A stretch of 64,000 bases of DNA, taken from positions 1-64,000 of the IMG/VR virus record IMGVR_UViG_3300032267_000607; one strand, written 5' to 3'. Source of the DNA: a virus. Every line of letters starts with the position of its first letter. Position 1 is the first letter of the stretch. The position numbers were made by a program, and so were the translations under genes. Positions 1-9,142 of this stretch are shown piece after piece. The notes below the pieces were generated by a model that saw only the letters and a list, made by a program, of their open reading frames with translations, ran no database searches and had not been told where the DNA came from.

Positions 1-1
1 A

Positions 2-3000
2 TCAAATAAAACTTTTACTCTTGCTCAAAGTGGTGGTACAAGTGCATATGCAACTAAAAGAGTTTTACAATACAACGAAGGAACTGGAGTAATTACATAT
101 AGTAATAAATTAGATGCTGTAAGCCCATACATTACAGGATATGGTTCAGAAATTCACGTTAGTCCAGTTGCTCTTGATAACACAGGTAATGGAACCATTG
201 GCGATCCAGTTAAAACAATTGCTAAAGCATTAGAATTAGCTGCACTTGCTTTCGAAACAACTACTGCTGGCTCAAGAAAAACAATTATTCTACATCCAGG
301 AGATTATGCAGAAAATGTCACACTTGATACTCAATATATTGTTTTAACCACACACGAGGCAATAGGCAAAAATACAACTCTTTCTGGCACATTAACTATT
401 TCAAAAGGTTGTACTGTTAATGGACTGAAGATGACAAATCTTATTATTTCAGCAACTTCAGCAACAGGCTCAGTTGATATTATTAATTGTACAGTGACAA
501 CAGCAACTACAAAAACATCAAGTGCATATACAAATTTTAGATTATGCGATTTATCTTCATCTACATTAAGTATTACTGGTGCTGGCTCAGTCGTGCTGAA
601 TGGTGGTAATTATGGTACTGTCACTGTAAATAATGCTTCTGCTGCAGTTTTGGCTAAAGCAGTTATTACAATGGCACCAGTGACTTTAACAGCAGGAACA
701 TTACAAATTGCTGACACAGTTATCTACTCTGCTACTAATACATCTAATGCTATAACACAAAGTGCTGGATCATTTTTAACATTAAACAATTGTCAAACAT
801 TAATACCTGATTTAACAAACGTAGCAAGAAATAGTTTTGGTGGATATTATTCTATTCTTCATTCTGTTTATGATAAAGCAAACTCTACATTCGGTGGAAC
901 ATCATTATCAGCAGTTTCATATAGTCAGTATGTTAATGCTGATAGATTAACTCTAAATGGATCAACATCTGGTGCTACTATAATTAACGCAACTGCTGCT
1001 GCAGGAACTACTACATTAACACTTCCAGCTGCAACTGACACTTTAGTTGGAAAAGCTACAACAGATACATTAACGAATAAAACAATTAATTTAACTTCTA
1101 ATACATTATCTGGAACAACTGCACAATTTAATACAGCATTGAGTGATGATAATTTTGCCACATTAGCTGGAACAGAAACATTAACAAATAAAACATTAAC
1201 AACTCCTGTAATTTCTAGTATTTCTAATAGTGGAACAATAACTATTCCTACAGGAACGGATACTTTAGTTGGTCGTGCAACTACAGATACATTAACAAAT
1301 AAGACTTTAACATCTCCAGTTATATCAACAATAACGAATACTGGAACATTAACATTACCTACATCTACCGATACATTAGTTGGAAGAGCAACTACAGATA
1401 CTTTAACAAATAAAACAATTGGTGCTGCAACAATTAGTGGAAATTTAATACCAAACGCAGATGCAACAATTGATTTAGGATCTGGTGGACAAAAATGGGC
1501 AACTCTAAACGTAGTAAATATTACACAAACAGGAAATACAACAACTTCTGGTACTCTTCAAGTCACTGGCACAACTGCATTAAATGGTGGATTAACACTT
1601 GATGTAGATAAATTTACTGTTGCTGATGGAACTGGAAATACATTAATTGGTGGAACATTAGGTGTCACTGGCAATACTACACTTTCAGGAGATCTTTCAG
1701 TTCATGGTGGTGATTTAACTACTGATGCGACAACTTTCAATTTATTAAATACAACAGCAACTACAATTAACATTGGTGGCGTCGCAACTACAATCGGAAT
1801 CGGTGCTAATTCTGGAACAACAACAGTAAATAATAATTTAACGATTGCAGGAGATTTAACTGTAAGCGGAAATACAACTACACTTAACACAGCAACATTA
1901 GAAGTAGAAGATAAAAATATTATAATTGCTAAAGTTGCATCACCTACAGATTCAACAGCTGATGGTGCTGGTATTACAATTAAAGGTGCAACAGATAAAA
2001 CATTTAATTGGGTAGATGCTACTGATGCATTTACATCAAGCGAACATATTGAAACTGCTGCAGGAAAAACATTAGCATTAAGTGGTTCAAGTTCAGGTAA
2101 AACAACATTAAACGTTTCAGCTGCTGCTTCAGGAACTTTAACACTTCCAGCTGCAACTGATACATTAGTTGGAAAAGCTACATCTGATACACTTACAAAT
2201 AAATCTATTTCTTTAACAACGAATACAATTACAGGAACAACTGCTGAATTTAACACTGCATTATCTGATGATAATTTTGTCACATTAACTGGAACAGAAA
2301 CATTAACAAATAAGACATTAACGACTCCTGTAATGTCTTCTGTTTCTAATAGTGGGACAATAACTATTCCTACAGGAACGGATACTTTAGTTGGTAGAGC
2401 AACAACAGACACATTAACGAATAAAACATTAACATCTCCAGTAATATCTTCTATCTCTAACACTGGAACATTAACATTACCTACTTCTACAGACACATTA
2501 GTTGGAAAAGCAACAACAGATGTATTAACAAATAAATCAATAAGTTTAACTACTAACACAATCACTGGTACAATTTCTGAATTTAACTCAGCTGTTTCTG
2601 ATGCTAATTTAGCTACAATTGATGGTGTTGAAACATTAACGAATAAAACTTTAAGTTCGCCAGTTATCACAACTATTACCACAACAAGTAATTCTAGTAT
2701 ATCATTAGACCCGAATGGAACAGGAGTTGTAAATGTTCCTGCTGGTTATACTGGAAGAGCAGGATTCGGAGTGAATTCTCTTGTTCCAAAATCTTATGTT
2801 GATGCTCTTGAAGCAGGATTACATGTTCATCAAGCAGTAAAAGCTGCAACAACAGACACACTTGCAGTTTTAACAGGTGGCACAGTCACTTACGATAATG
2901 GTACAGCTGGAGTTGGTGCAACATTAACATTACAAAATGCTTTAACAACTTTAGATACATCATACACAGTAGTAAGTGGTGATAGACTTTTAATTAAGAA

Positions 3001-4099
3001 TCAAGCAAATGCTGCTCATAATGGTATCTATACTATTGACGCAACAAGAACAATATTAACAAGAGCAACAGATTTTGATTCTGTTTCAGAAATAGCAAGT
3101 GGTGATTTTTTATTTGTGGCTAATGGAACACAATTTGGTAATCAAGGATATGTACAAACAGTTGTAATGGTCACAGTTGGTTCAACAAGTATTTCATTCA
3201 CACAATTTTCTGGTGCTGGACAAATAACTGCTGGAAACGGATTAACAAAAGATGGAAATACAATTGATGCAGTTGGAACAGCAGATCGTATTACTGTAAA
3301 CGCAAATAGTATCGATATTGCTTCAACTTATGCTGGTCAATCTACAATTACAACATTAGGAACAATTTCGAGTGGAACATGGCAAGGTTCAGCAATCGCT
3401 GGTCAATATGGTGGAACTGGAGTAAATAATTCTGGCAAAACACTTACACTTGGTGGTAATTTTACACATACTGGTGCTCATACTCTTGGTTTAACAACTA
3501 CTGCAAATACATCAATAACTTTACCAACAACTGGTACTCTTGCGACTTTAAATGGTTCTGAAACTTTAGCAAATAAAACATTAACTTCACCAATTATTTC
3601 AAGTATTTCTAACACTGGAACATTAACATTACCTACTTCAACTGATACTTTAGTCGGTCGTGCAACTACAGATACTTTAACGAATAAAACATTAACATCT
3701 CCAGTTATTTCAAGTATTTCTAACACTGGAACATTAACATTACCTACTTCTACAGATACGTTAGTTGGTAGAGCAACTACAGATACTTTAACGAATAAAA
3801 CGATTGGTGCTGCAACAATTAGTGGAAATTTAATACCAAATGCAAACGCAACAGTTGATTTGGGATCAGCATCAAATAAATTTAGACATTTATATCTAGA
3901 TGGTTCATCATTCTTTATGGGAACGACAAAAGTTTCAATGCATGCTAATGGATATTTTGTATTTAACAATAATTCTGCTAGTGGATATCCAAGTGGAAGC
4001 AATGTGAGTGTTGCTACAGCCACAAATGGTGTTGGTGGAGGTGGTGGTGCATCTACTGCAACAGTTGCAGCATTAGCGATCGCACTTGGAGGTGCTTAA
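2..4099 (+). CDS. Giant repetitive tail-fibre/virion surface protein, 5' end outside window
   Basis: The reading frame is open from base 2, so the gene begins upstream; at least 1365 residues are visible. It is almost entirely Thr/Ser/Asn/Gly-rich beta-repeat sequence. The unit (D/E)TLTNKT followed by a short strand and DTLVG(R/K)ATTDTLTNK occurs about a dozen times. Between repeat blocks lie fibre-type stretches such as [16 protein letters not shown] and an '[13 protein letters not shown]' segment, and the C-terminus is glycine-rich ([10 protein letters not shown]). Such proteins are common near neck genes of marine T4-like phages and are usually assigned to tail fibres or baseplate-associated fibres. 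No catalytic motif is seen. The placement and repeats are directly visible; the fibre role is inferred. Confidence 0.8.
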   Translation, partial: SNKTFTLAQSGGTSAYATKRVLQYNEGTGVITYSNKLDAVSPYITGYGSEIHVSPVALDNTGNGTIGDPVKTIAKALELAALAFETTTAGSRKTIILHPGDYAENVTLDTQYIVLTTHEAIGKNTTLSGTLTISKGCTVNGLKMTNLIISATSATGSVDIINCTVTTATTKTSSAYTNFRLCDLSSSTLSITGAGSVVLNGGNYGTVTVNNASAAVLAKAVITMAPVTLTAGTLQIADTVIYSATNTSNAITQSAGSFLTLNNCQTLIPDLTNVARNSFGGYYSILHSVYDKANSTFGGTSLSAVSYSQYVNADRLTLNGSTSGATIINATAAAGTTTLTLPAATDTLVGKATTDTLTNKTINLTSNTLSGTTAQFNTALSDDNFATLAGTETLTNKTLTTPVISSISNSGTITIPTGTDTLVGRATTDTLTNKTLTSPVISTITNTGTLTLPTSTDTLVGRATTDTLTNKTIGAATISGNLIPNADATIDLGSGGQKWATLNVVNITQTGNTTTSGTLQVTGTTALNGGLTLDVDKFTVADGTGNTLIGGTLGVTGNTTLSGDLSVHGGDLTTDATTFNLLNTTATTINIGGVATTIGIGANSGTTTVNNNLTIAGDLTVSGNTTTLNTATLEVEDKNIIIAKVASPTDSTADGAGITIKGATDKTFNWVDATDAFTSSEHIETAAGKTLALSGSSSGKTTLNVSAAASGTLTLPAATDTLVGKATSDTLTNKSISLTTNTITGTTAEFNTALSDDNFVTLTGTETLTNKTLTTPVMSSVSNSGTITIPTGTDTLVGRATTDTLTNKTLTSPVISSISNTGTLTLPTSTDTLVGKATTDVLTNKSISLTTNTITGTISEFNSAVSDANLATIDGVETLTNKTLSSPVITTITTTSNSSISLDPNGTGVVNVPAGYTGRAGFGVNSLVPKSYVDALEAGLHVHQAVKAATTDTLAVLTGGTVTYDNGTAGVGATLTLQNALTTLDTSYTVVSGDRLLIKNQANAAHNGIYTIDATRTILTRATDFDSVSEIASGDFLFVANGTQFGNQGYVQTVVMVTVGSTSISFTQFSGAGQITAGNGLTKDGNTIDAVGTADRITVNANSIDIASTYAGQSTITTLGTISSGTWQGSAIAGQYGGTGVNNSGKTLTLGGNFTHTGAHTLGLTTTANTSITLPTTGTLATLNGSETLANKTLTSPIISSISNTGTLTLPTSTDTLVGRATTDTLTNKTLTSPVISSISNTGTLTLPTSTDTLVGRATTDTLTNKTIGAATISGNLIPNANATVDLGSASNKFRHLYLDGSSFFMGTTKVSMHANGYFVFNNNSASGYPSGSNVSVATATNGVGGGGGASTATVAALAIALGGA
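3594..3750 (+). repeat. Direct DNA repeat in fibre gene, 111-bp period
   Basis: Bases 3594-3639 and 3705-3750 are identical over 46 nt at a spacing of 111 bp, i.e. 37 codons in frame. Related copies lie near 2430-2510 and 1310-1380. These are the most recent-looking duplications in the larger TLTNKT repeat field of this gene and could support in-frame expansion or contraction by recombination. Confidence 0.85.
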
Positions 4100-4102
4100 A
4101 TT

Positions 4103-4843
4103 ATGCCAGTGTCCACTCGTGAAGGACTTAAAGATTACGCACTAAGAAAACTTGGTGCACCAGTTGTAGAAATTAACGTTGATGATGGTCAATTAGAAGA
4201 TCGTCTTGATGAAGCATTAGAATATTTCAATATAAATCATTGGGATGGTTCTGAACGTACTTATGTTTCACACTTAGTCACAAATCAAAATATTAGTGAT
4301 AAGTATATTCCTGTTGCTGATATAGTTTATGGTGTGAATAGAGTGTTCCCTATATATGCAGGGTCATCAACTAGTAAAAATATATTTGATTTACAATATC
4401 AATTAAGATTAAATGATTTGTATGATTTAACATCTACTTCAGTTGTTTATTATACAACAGTAATGAATCATTTACAATTACTTGATACAATATTAAATGG
4501 TCAACCTATGTTTCGTTTTAATCGTTTAACAAACAGATTAAATATAGATATTAAATGGGGAACTGCAGTAAAAGCAGGTGACTATATTATATACGATGGA
4601 TATAAAGCAATAGATCCTGCTTCATTTACTAAAATGTACAATGAGCCATGGTTGAAATCTTATACCACTGCTCTTTTTAAAGCACAGTGGGGAACTAATT
4701 TAAAAAAGTTTTCAGGATTAGAACTTCCTGGAGGTGTGACACTTGATGGTGATAAACTATATGCTGAAGCAAAAGAAGAAATTAAAGAATTAGAAGACAT
4801 ATTAGTTGGAAAGAATGCACCATTAGAATTTTCAGTAGGATAA
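4103..4843 (+). CDS. 13: Neck protein gp13
   Basis: A 246-residue protein matching the T4-like gp13 neck (head completion) family, which with gp14 closes the filled head and forms the tail docking site. The N-terminus has the family hallmark REGLKDYALRKLGAPVVEIN followed by VDDGQLEDRLDEALEYF. It is somewhat shorter than T4 gp13 (309). It starts 3 nt after the fibre gene, with GGAGG 10 nt upstream of the ATG lying inside the fibre gene, and is followed directly by genes 14 and 15, the canonical T4 order. Confidence 0.92.
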   Translation: MPVSTREGLKDYALRKLGAPVVEINVDDGQLEDRLDEALEYFNINHWDGSERTYVSHLVTNQNISDKYIPVADIVYGVNRVFPIYAGSSTSKNIFDLQYQLRLNDLYDLTSTSVVYYTTVMNHLQLLDTILNGQPMFRFNRLTNRLNIDIKWGTAVKAGDYIIYDGYKAIDPASFTKMYNEPWLKSYTTALFKAQWGTNLKKFSGLELPGGVTLDGDKLYAEAKEEIKELEDILVGKNAPLEFSVG

Positions 4844-4847
4844 ACAA

Positions 4848-5765
4848 ATGTCTAGAAATGTTTATTTTACACAAGGAACTGCTAATGAGCAAAACCTAAT
4901 AGAAGATTTAATTATAGAATCTTTAGGAATTTATGCTCAAACAGTTTATTACATACCAAGAAAATATGTAAATAAAGATCAAATTCTTGGTGAAGATACA
5001 TTAAGTACATTTAATTATGCTTACCCAGTTGAAATGTATTTTGAAAATGTAAAAGATTATGATGGAGCAGGCTCTTTCGTAAGTAAATTTGGTTTAATGA
5101 TTGAATCATCAGCTACATTAGTTGTAGCAAGAAGAAGATGGAATCAATTAGTTGGTCAATATGGTAATACTATTTTAACAAATCGTCCAGTTGAAGGAGA
5201 TTTAATTTATTTTCCTTTAACTAAAAGTTTATTTGAAATAAGATTTGTAAAAGATAAAGATCCTTTTTATCAATTAGGAAAACTTTACACTTATAAATTA
5301 CAAGTTGAATTATTTCAATATTCTTCTGAAAAAATTGATACAGGTGTACCTGAGATTGATGTATTTGAACCATTAAAAACATTCAATACTGATCCTACAC
5401 GTAATGAAGTAATGTATGTAAATAGTATTACATTTACAAATCTTGGTGCAGGTTATGTATCAGCACCAACATTAACATTTAATGGTGGAACTCCACTTAC
5501 AAATGCTACAGCTACTTGTACTATATTAAATGGTAAAATAAATAGTGCTACAATTACGAATGTAGGAAATGGATTTAATAGTGTACCTACAATTACAATA
5601 AGTGCACCACCAGCTGGAGGAACTCAAGCTGTTGCTACTTGTACTTTAAATATGAATATTGATAAACAAGGTGGCTTTGGTGATAACGTTTCGATTAAAG
5701 TTGAAAGAGACGTAAATAATAATAAAGTGGCATGGTCTGAAAATAATCCATTTGGAGAATTTTAA
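4848..5765 (+). CDS. 14: Neck protein gp14 with C-terminal beta-repeat insertion
   Basis: Residues 1-185 match the T4-like gp14 head completion protein (N-terminus MSRNVYFTQGTANEQNLIEDLI, then RRRWNQLVGQYG and a GDLIYFPL segment). Residues about 188-272 are different in character: two tandem beta-type repeats, each with an N-x-G-x-G-(Y/F)-x-S-x-P-T signature (LGAGYVSAPTLTF and VGNGFNSVPTITI). The gp14-like tail resumes near NIDKQGGFGD and ends NNPFGEF. At 305 residues it is about 50 longer than T4 gp14 (256). The inserted repeats suggest an added surface domain on the neck. Confidence 0.9.
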   Translation: MSRNVYFTQGTANEQNLIEDLIIESLGIYAQTVYYIPRKYVNKDQILGEDTLSTFNYAYPVEMYFENVKDYDGAGSFVSKFGLMIESSATLVVARRRWNQLVGQYGNTILTNRPVEGDLIYFPLTKSLFEIRFVKDKDPFYQLGKLYTYKLQVELFQYSSEKIDTGVPEIDVFEPLKTFNTDPTRNEVMYVNSITFTNLGAGYVSAPTLTFNGGTPLTNATATCTILNGKINSATITNVGNGFNSVPTITISAPPAGGTQAVATCTLNMNIDKQGGFGDNVSIKVERDVNNNKVAWSENNPFGEF

Positions 5766-5767
5766 TC

Positions 5768-6529
5768 ATGTTAAATAAACCACCATATTATCACGAAACA
5801 ATAAGAAATTGTATTATAGGATTTGCAAAAATATTTTCAGATCTTAAAATTGAAAGAAAAAAAGCAAACGGAACAGTAGAACAAACGTTATTAATTCCGA
5901 TTGCTTATGCTCCGAAAGAAAAGTGGATACAACGTATAGAACAAGATCCTACTCTTTCGAATCAATTGATGACTACTCTTCCTCGTCTTTCTTTTGAAAT
6001 GACTGGATTAAATTTAGATGCAACGAGAAAAGTTTCACGTATGGCATCTATTGAGAAGAATAAAGCAGTTGGAGCTGGAGTAAATACAGCAAATAGAGTA
6101 TTCGCTCCTGTACCATATAATTTAGATATAAATTTATATTGTATATCTAAAAATACAGAGGATGGTTTACAAATAGTAGAACAAATTCTACCTTATTTTA
6201 CACCAGAATTCACGATGAGTATTCAATCGATGAAAACACCTCTTGATATTGTCACTGATGTTCCTATTATTTTAAATAGTGTGACATTTGTAGACGAATA
6301 TGATGGTACTTTTGAGACACGTAGGTTTGTGACATGGACATTAGGTTTTCAATTAAAACTTAATCTTTTTGGATATGCAAACCCAGATGGTAAAATTATA
6401 TCTAAAACGATTGTTGATATTGGCAATCCAGATAGACAAAACACAATAATAGCTAACCTAAATACAGGTGGAATTACGAGTGAAACATGGGAAGATATAT
6501 TTAAAACTTCCGAATACGATATAACATAA
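5768..6529 (+). CDS. 15: Tail sheath stabiliser/completion protein gp15
   Basis: A 253-residue protein that fits T4 gp15 (272 residues), the terminator ring that caps tail tube and sheath and binds the neck. Family features seen are the N-terminal PPYYHETIRNCIIGFAKIFSD, the PRLSFEMTGLNLDATRK block and a C-terminal region rich in short strands. It follows gene 14 by 2 nt, completing the 13-14-15 neck cassette. Confidence 0.92.
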   Translation: MLNKPPYYHETIRNCIIGFAKIFSDLKIERKKANGTVEQTLLIPIAYAPKEKWIQRIEQDPTLSNQLMTTLPRLSFEMTGLNLDATRKVSRMASIEKNKAVGAGVNTANRVFAPVPYNLDINLYCISKNTEDGLQIVEQILPYFTPEFTMSIQSMKTPLDIVTDVPIILNSVTFVDEYDGTFETRRFVTWTLGFQLKLNLFGYANPDGKIISKTIVDIGNPDRQNTIIANLNTGGITSETWEDIFKTSEYDIT

Positions 6530-6541
6530 TAGGAAACAAAT

Positions 6542-7468
6542 ATGGCAAAACAAGTAATAGGAGTTGGTTCATCGCCGAATGACGGAACAGGTAATACTTT
6601 ACGTGATGGTGGTGTAAAAATCAATTCTAACTTTGACGAATTGTATAACGGACTAGGTGGAAGCACTGTACGTATTGCAATTCCATCATCAGCAATTTCA
6701 AATGGCGCAACACTTAAATTTGATGGAACTAATTTCGTACCAAATTCAGATATAGATACAAATACTACTTATGCTATTAGTTCAGAAACAGTAGCAAGTG
6801 GTGCAAAAGTAAGATTAACAGGATCAGATTCTACAACTGATGATATATCAATTTTAACAGCAAATGCTGGACTTACAATTACTCGTACTGACGCAAGTAC
6901 AATCACTCTTACAAATAATAATCCAGCCCCTGTCACTTTTTCTTTAAGTGCTGAAGCTATTCAAGCAGGTCAAAGAACAATTCGTTTAACAGGATCAAAT
7001 GCTTCGTTATCTGATATTGCTCTTATTGCTGGTACTGGTATGACAATATCAAATCCGACTGCTTCTTCTATTACTTTAGATTCTGCAATCGTTTCAGTAA
7101 ATGGTGCAACTGGTGCAGTTATTACAAGAAGAACATATTCTTTTGGTGGTGCTACAACTTCTAATTATCTAGTGACTGGTCCAGGATTGCCTACAGCTGG
7201 AGCAAATGATCCAGATATTATTGCTCAAAGAGGTGAAACTATAAGATTTACAAATACACGTTCAGGACAAATTTTAGAAATACTTGATACTTCAAATGCT
7301 GCTCCTGCAGGTGATTATATTTCATCGCAAGGTTCATCAGCTAATATAGCAGATCAAAACCAAACGATTACATTTACAATACCAATGTCTGCTTCTACAG
7401 GAAACACATTTAAATATCGTAGTCAAACTGAGCCTGCGAATATGTTAGGAAACATAGTAGTTATATAA
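6542..7468 (+). CDS. Fibre-like protein with copper-less cupredoxin-like C-terminal domain
   Basis: The 308-residue protein starts with IGVGSSPNDGTGNTLRDGG and a KINSNFDELY segment, an N-terminal module often found on marine phage fibre proteins. A Thr/Ser-rich strand-repeat middle follows (to about 195). The last ~110 residues read like a cupredoxin fold (IIAQRGETIRFTN, then ITFTIP, then NTFKYRSQTEPANMLGNIVV). The positions where a blue-copper protein has His and Cys are Gln/Ser/Glu, and the whole protein appears to lack Cys and His, so metal binding is unlikely. It sits exactly where T4 carries the small terminase gene 16, but nothing in it resembles a small terminase. A structural virion role is inferred. 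Confidence 0.6.
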   Translation: MAKQVIGVGSSPNDGTGNTLRDGGVKINSNFDELYNGLGGSTVRIAIPSSAISNGATLKFDGTNFVPNSDIDTNTTYAISSETVASGAKVRLTGSDSTTDDISILTANAGLTITRTDASTITLTNNNPAPVTFSLSAEAIQAGQRTIRLTGSNASLSDIALIAGTGMTISNPTASSITLDSAIVSVNGATGAVITRRTYSFGGATTSNYLVTGPGLPTAGANDPDIIAQRGETIRFTNTRSGQILEILDTSNAAPAGDYISSQGSSANIADQNQTITFTIPMSASTGNTFKYRSQTEPANMLGNIVVI

Positions 7469-7486
7469 TAAAGGTGGATAGGGCTT

Positions 7487-9070
7487 ATGCCTACAAATTT
7501 TTATAATGCAAATACAGCACTTAAAGCTGTTGGTGTAAAAGTAAAATTTACAAAACAAGAAGTACAAGAATTTCTTAAATGTAAAGAAGATCCAATTTAC
7601 TTTATAGAAAATTATTGTAAAATAGTTTCATTAGATTTAGGATTAATTCCTTTCGCTTTATATGATTGTCAAAAAGAAAAAGTAAGGACAATCATGAATA
7701 ATCGTAAAGTGATTTTAATGGAAGGAAGACAGCAAGGAAAAACTATTACTTCTGCTGCATGTATTGTACATTATACATTGTTTAATGATAACGTCACTGT
7801 TGGTATATTAGCAAATAAAGGAAGTACCGCAAGAGAAGTTTTAGATCGTTATCAATTAATGTATGAAAATTTACCTTTATGGTTGCAACAAGGTGTTGTG
7901 ACTTGGAATAAAGGAGATGTAGAATTAGAAAATGGTAGCAAAGTATTTACTTCTGCTACAACACCAAGTGCGATACGTGGTAAGTCAGTTAATTGGTTAT
8001 ATATTGATGAAGCTGCAATTATACCAAATCAAATCGCAGAAGAATTTTTTACTTCAGTTTATCCTACTATTATGGCAGGAGAAACTACAAAAATATTATT
8101 AAGTTCTACTCCATTAGGATATAATCACTTTTGGAAATTTTGGAATGATGCTGTAAATAATAAAAATGGATTTAAAAATCTTTTTATTCCTTACGATAAA
8201 ATTCCAGGACGCGATAAAGCTTGGGCTGAAGCACAAAGAAAATTACTTGGTGATGTAAAATTTAATCAAGAAATACTTTGTGAATTTTTAGGAAGTTCAC
8301 TTACACTTATTAATGGTGAAACTTTAAGAAATTTATCTCCTAAACCATTCATATATTCTAAAGATGGTTTAGATATATTAGAAAAGCCTGAACCGAATCG
8401 TAAGTATGTAATTGTAGTTGATTTGAGTAAAGGAACAGGAAGAGATTATACAGCACTTAGCATTTTTGATATAACAGAAATGCCTTATAAAGTTGTAGGT
8501 AAATATCGTTCGAATACAATTAGCATACTACTCGTTCCAAGTATTATAGATAAAATTGGAAGAGATTATAATAATGCTTTTGTGTTAATTGAAATTAATA
8601 GTGGTGAAACAGTTCCCTATATATTACATAATGAATTAGAATACGAGAATATTATCTTTGTTGCAAGAGTTAAGAATGAAGGACAAAGAATTACTGGTGG
8701 ATTTGGTGACAAATCAAGTGCACTAGGTGTCACAACTGATGTATCTGTAAAAAGAAAAGGTTGTAGCATATTAAAGAATTTAATTGAGAATAATAGTTTA
8801 TTAATATTTGATTCAACTATTATTAGCGAATTAACTACATTTATCAGCAAAAATGGTTATTTTTCAGCTGACGATGGCTATACTGATGATCTAGTGATGA
8901 CGTGTGTACTCTTTGCTTGGCTTACAGCTGACGTATATTTTAGAGAAATAACGGACGTAAATATAAGAAAAGAGTTATATAAAAAACAAATACAAGAGAT
9001 TGAAGAAGAGTTGACTCCATTTGGCTTCTTAAATGATGGAAATGACCGAGAAAACCCTTCGAATTTTTGA
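7487..9070 (+). CDS. 17: Terminase large subunit gp17 (packaging ATPase-nuclease)
   Basis: A 527-residue packaging motor. The N-terminal ATPase has Walker A GRQQGKT at residues 80-86, Walker B LYIDEAA with D174/E175 and the coupling motif SST at 206-208. The C-terminal RNase H-like nuclease has acidic residues at VVD (D312), LIEIN (E369) and YTDD (D467/D468). T4 gp17 is 610 residues, so this one is compact. A good AAAGGTGG ribosome site precedes it. No recognisable gene 16 partner lies upstream; the small terminase is either elsewhere, highly diverged, or replaced. Confidence 0.97.
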   Translation: MPTNFYNANTALKAVGVKVKFTKQEVQEFLKCKEDPIYFIENYCKIVSLDLGLIPFALYDCQKEKVRTIMNNRKVILMEGRQQGKTITSAACIVHYTLFNDNVTVGILANKGSTAREVLDRYQLMYENLPLWLQQGVVTWNKGDVELENGSKVFTSATTPSAIRGKSVNWLYIDEAAIIPNQIAEEFFTSVYPTIMAGETTKILLSSTPLGYNHFWKFWNDAVNNKNGFKNLFIPYDKIPGRDKAWAEAQRKLLGDVKFNQEILCEFLGSSLTLINGETLRNLSPKPFIYSKDGLDILEKPEPNRKYVIVVDLSKGTGRDYTALSIFDITEMPYKVVGKYRSNTISILLVPSIIDKIGRDYNNAFVLIEINSGETVPYILHNELEYENIIFVARVKNEGQRITGGFGDKSSALGVTTDVSVKRKGCSILKNLIENNSLLIFDSTIISELTTFISKNGYFSADDGYTDDLVMTCVLFAWLTADVYFREITDVNIRKELYKKQIQEIEEELTPFGFLNDGNDRENPSNF

Positions 9071-9075
9071 AAAAA

Positions 9076-9082
9076 CTAAATA
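9076..9082 (+). promoter_or_regulatory. Candidate late promoter box upstream of gene 18
   Basis: AACTAAATAG lies just after gene 17 and 60 nt before the sheath gene. The core CTAAATA recurs before genes 22, the tube-like gene at 17361, and the late operons at 49811, 52676 and 60735. It resembles the T4 late promoter TATAAATA read by the gp55 sigma factor, which this window also encodes. Confidence 0.6.
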
Positions 9083-9096
9083 GGTAAGAGAAATAG

Positions 9097-9116
9097 CACG
9101 TTTGTCAAGAAACGTG
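9097..9116 (+). other. Leader hairpin before tail sheath gene
   Basis: CACGTTT (9097-9103) and AAACGTG (9110-9116) form a perfect 7-bp stem with a 6-nt loop in the short leader between the late promoter box and the strong AGAGGAGAG ribosome site of gene 18. A transcript-stabilising 5' hairpin is the likeliest reading; there is no U-run, so it is not a terminator. Confidence 0.5.
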
Positions 9117-9142
9117 TCAATAATTAAAGAGGAGAGAGCAAA

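Noticed and set aside
925-4023. Several long open frames on the minus strand inside the fibre gene
   Set aside because: They mirror the Thr/Asn-rich repeats of the + strand gene, giving monotonous V/S/F sequences without ribosome sites or family features.
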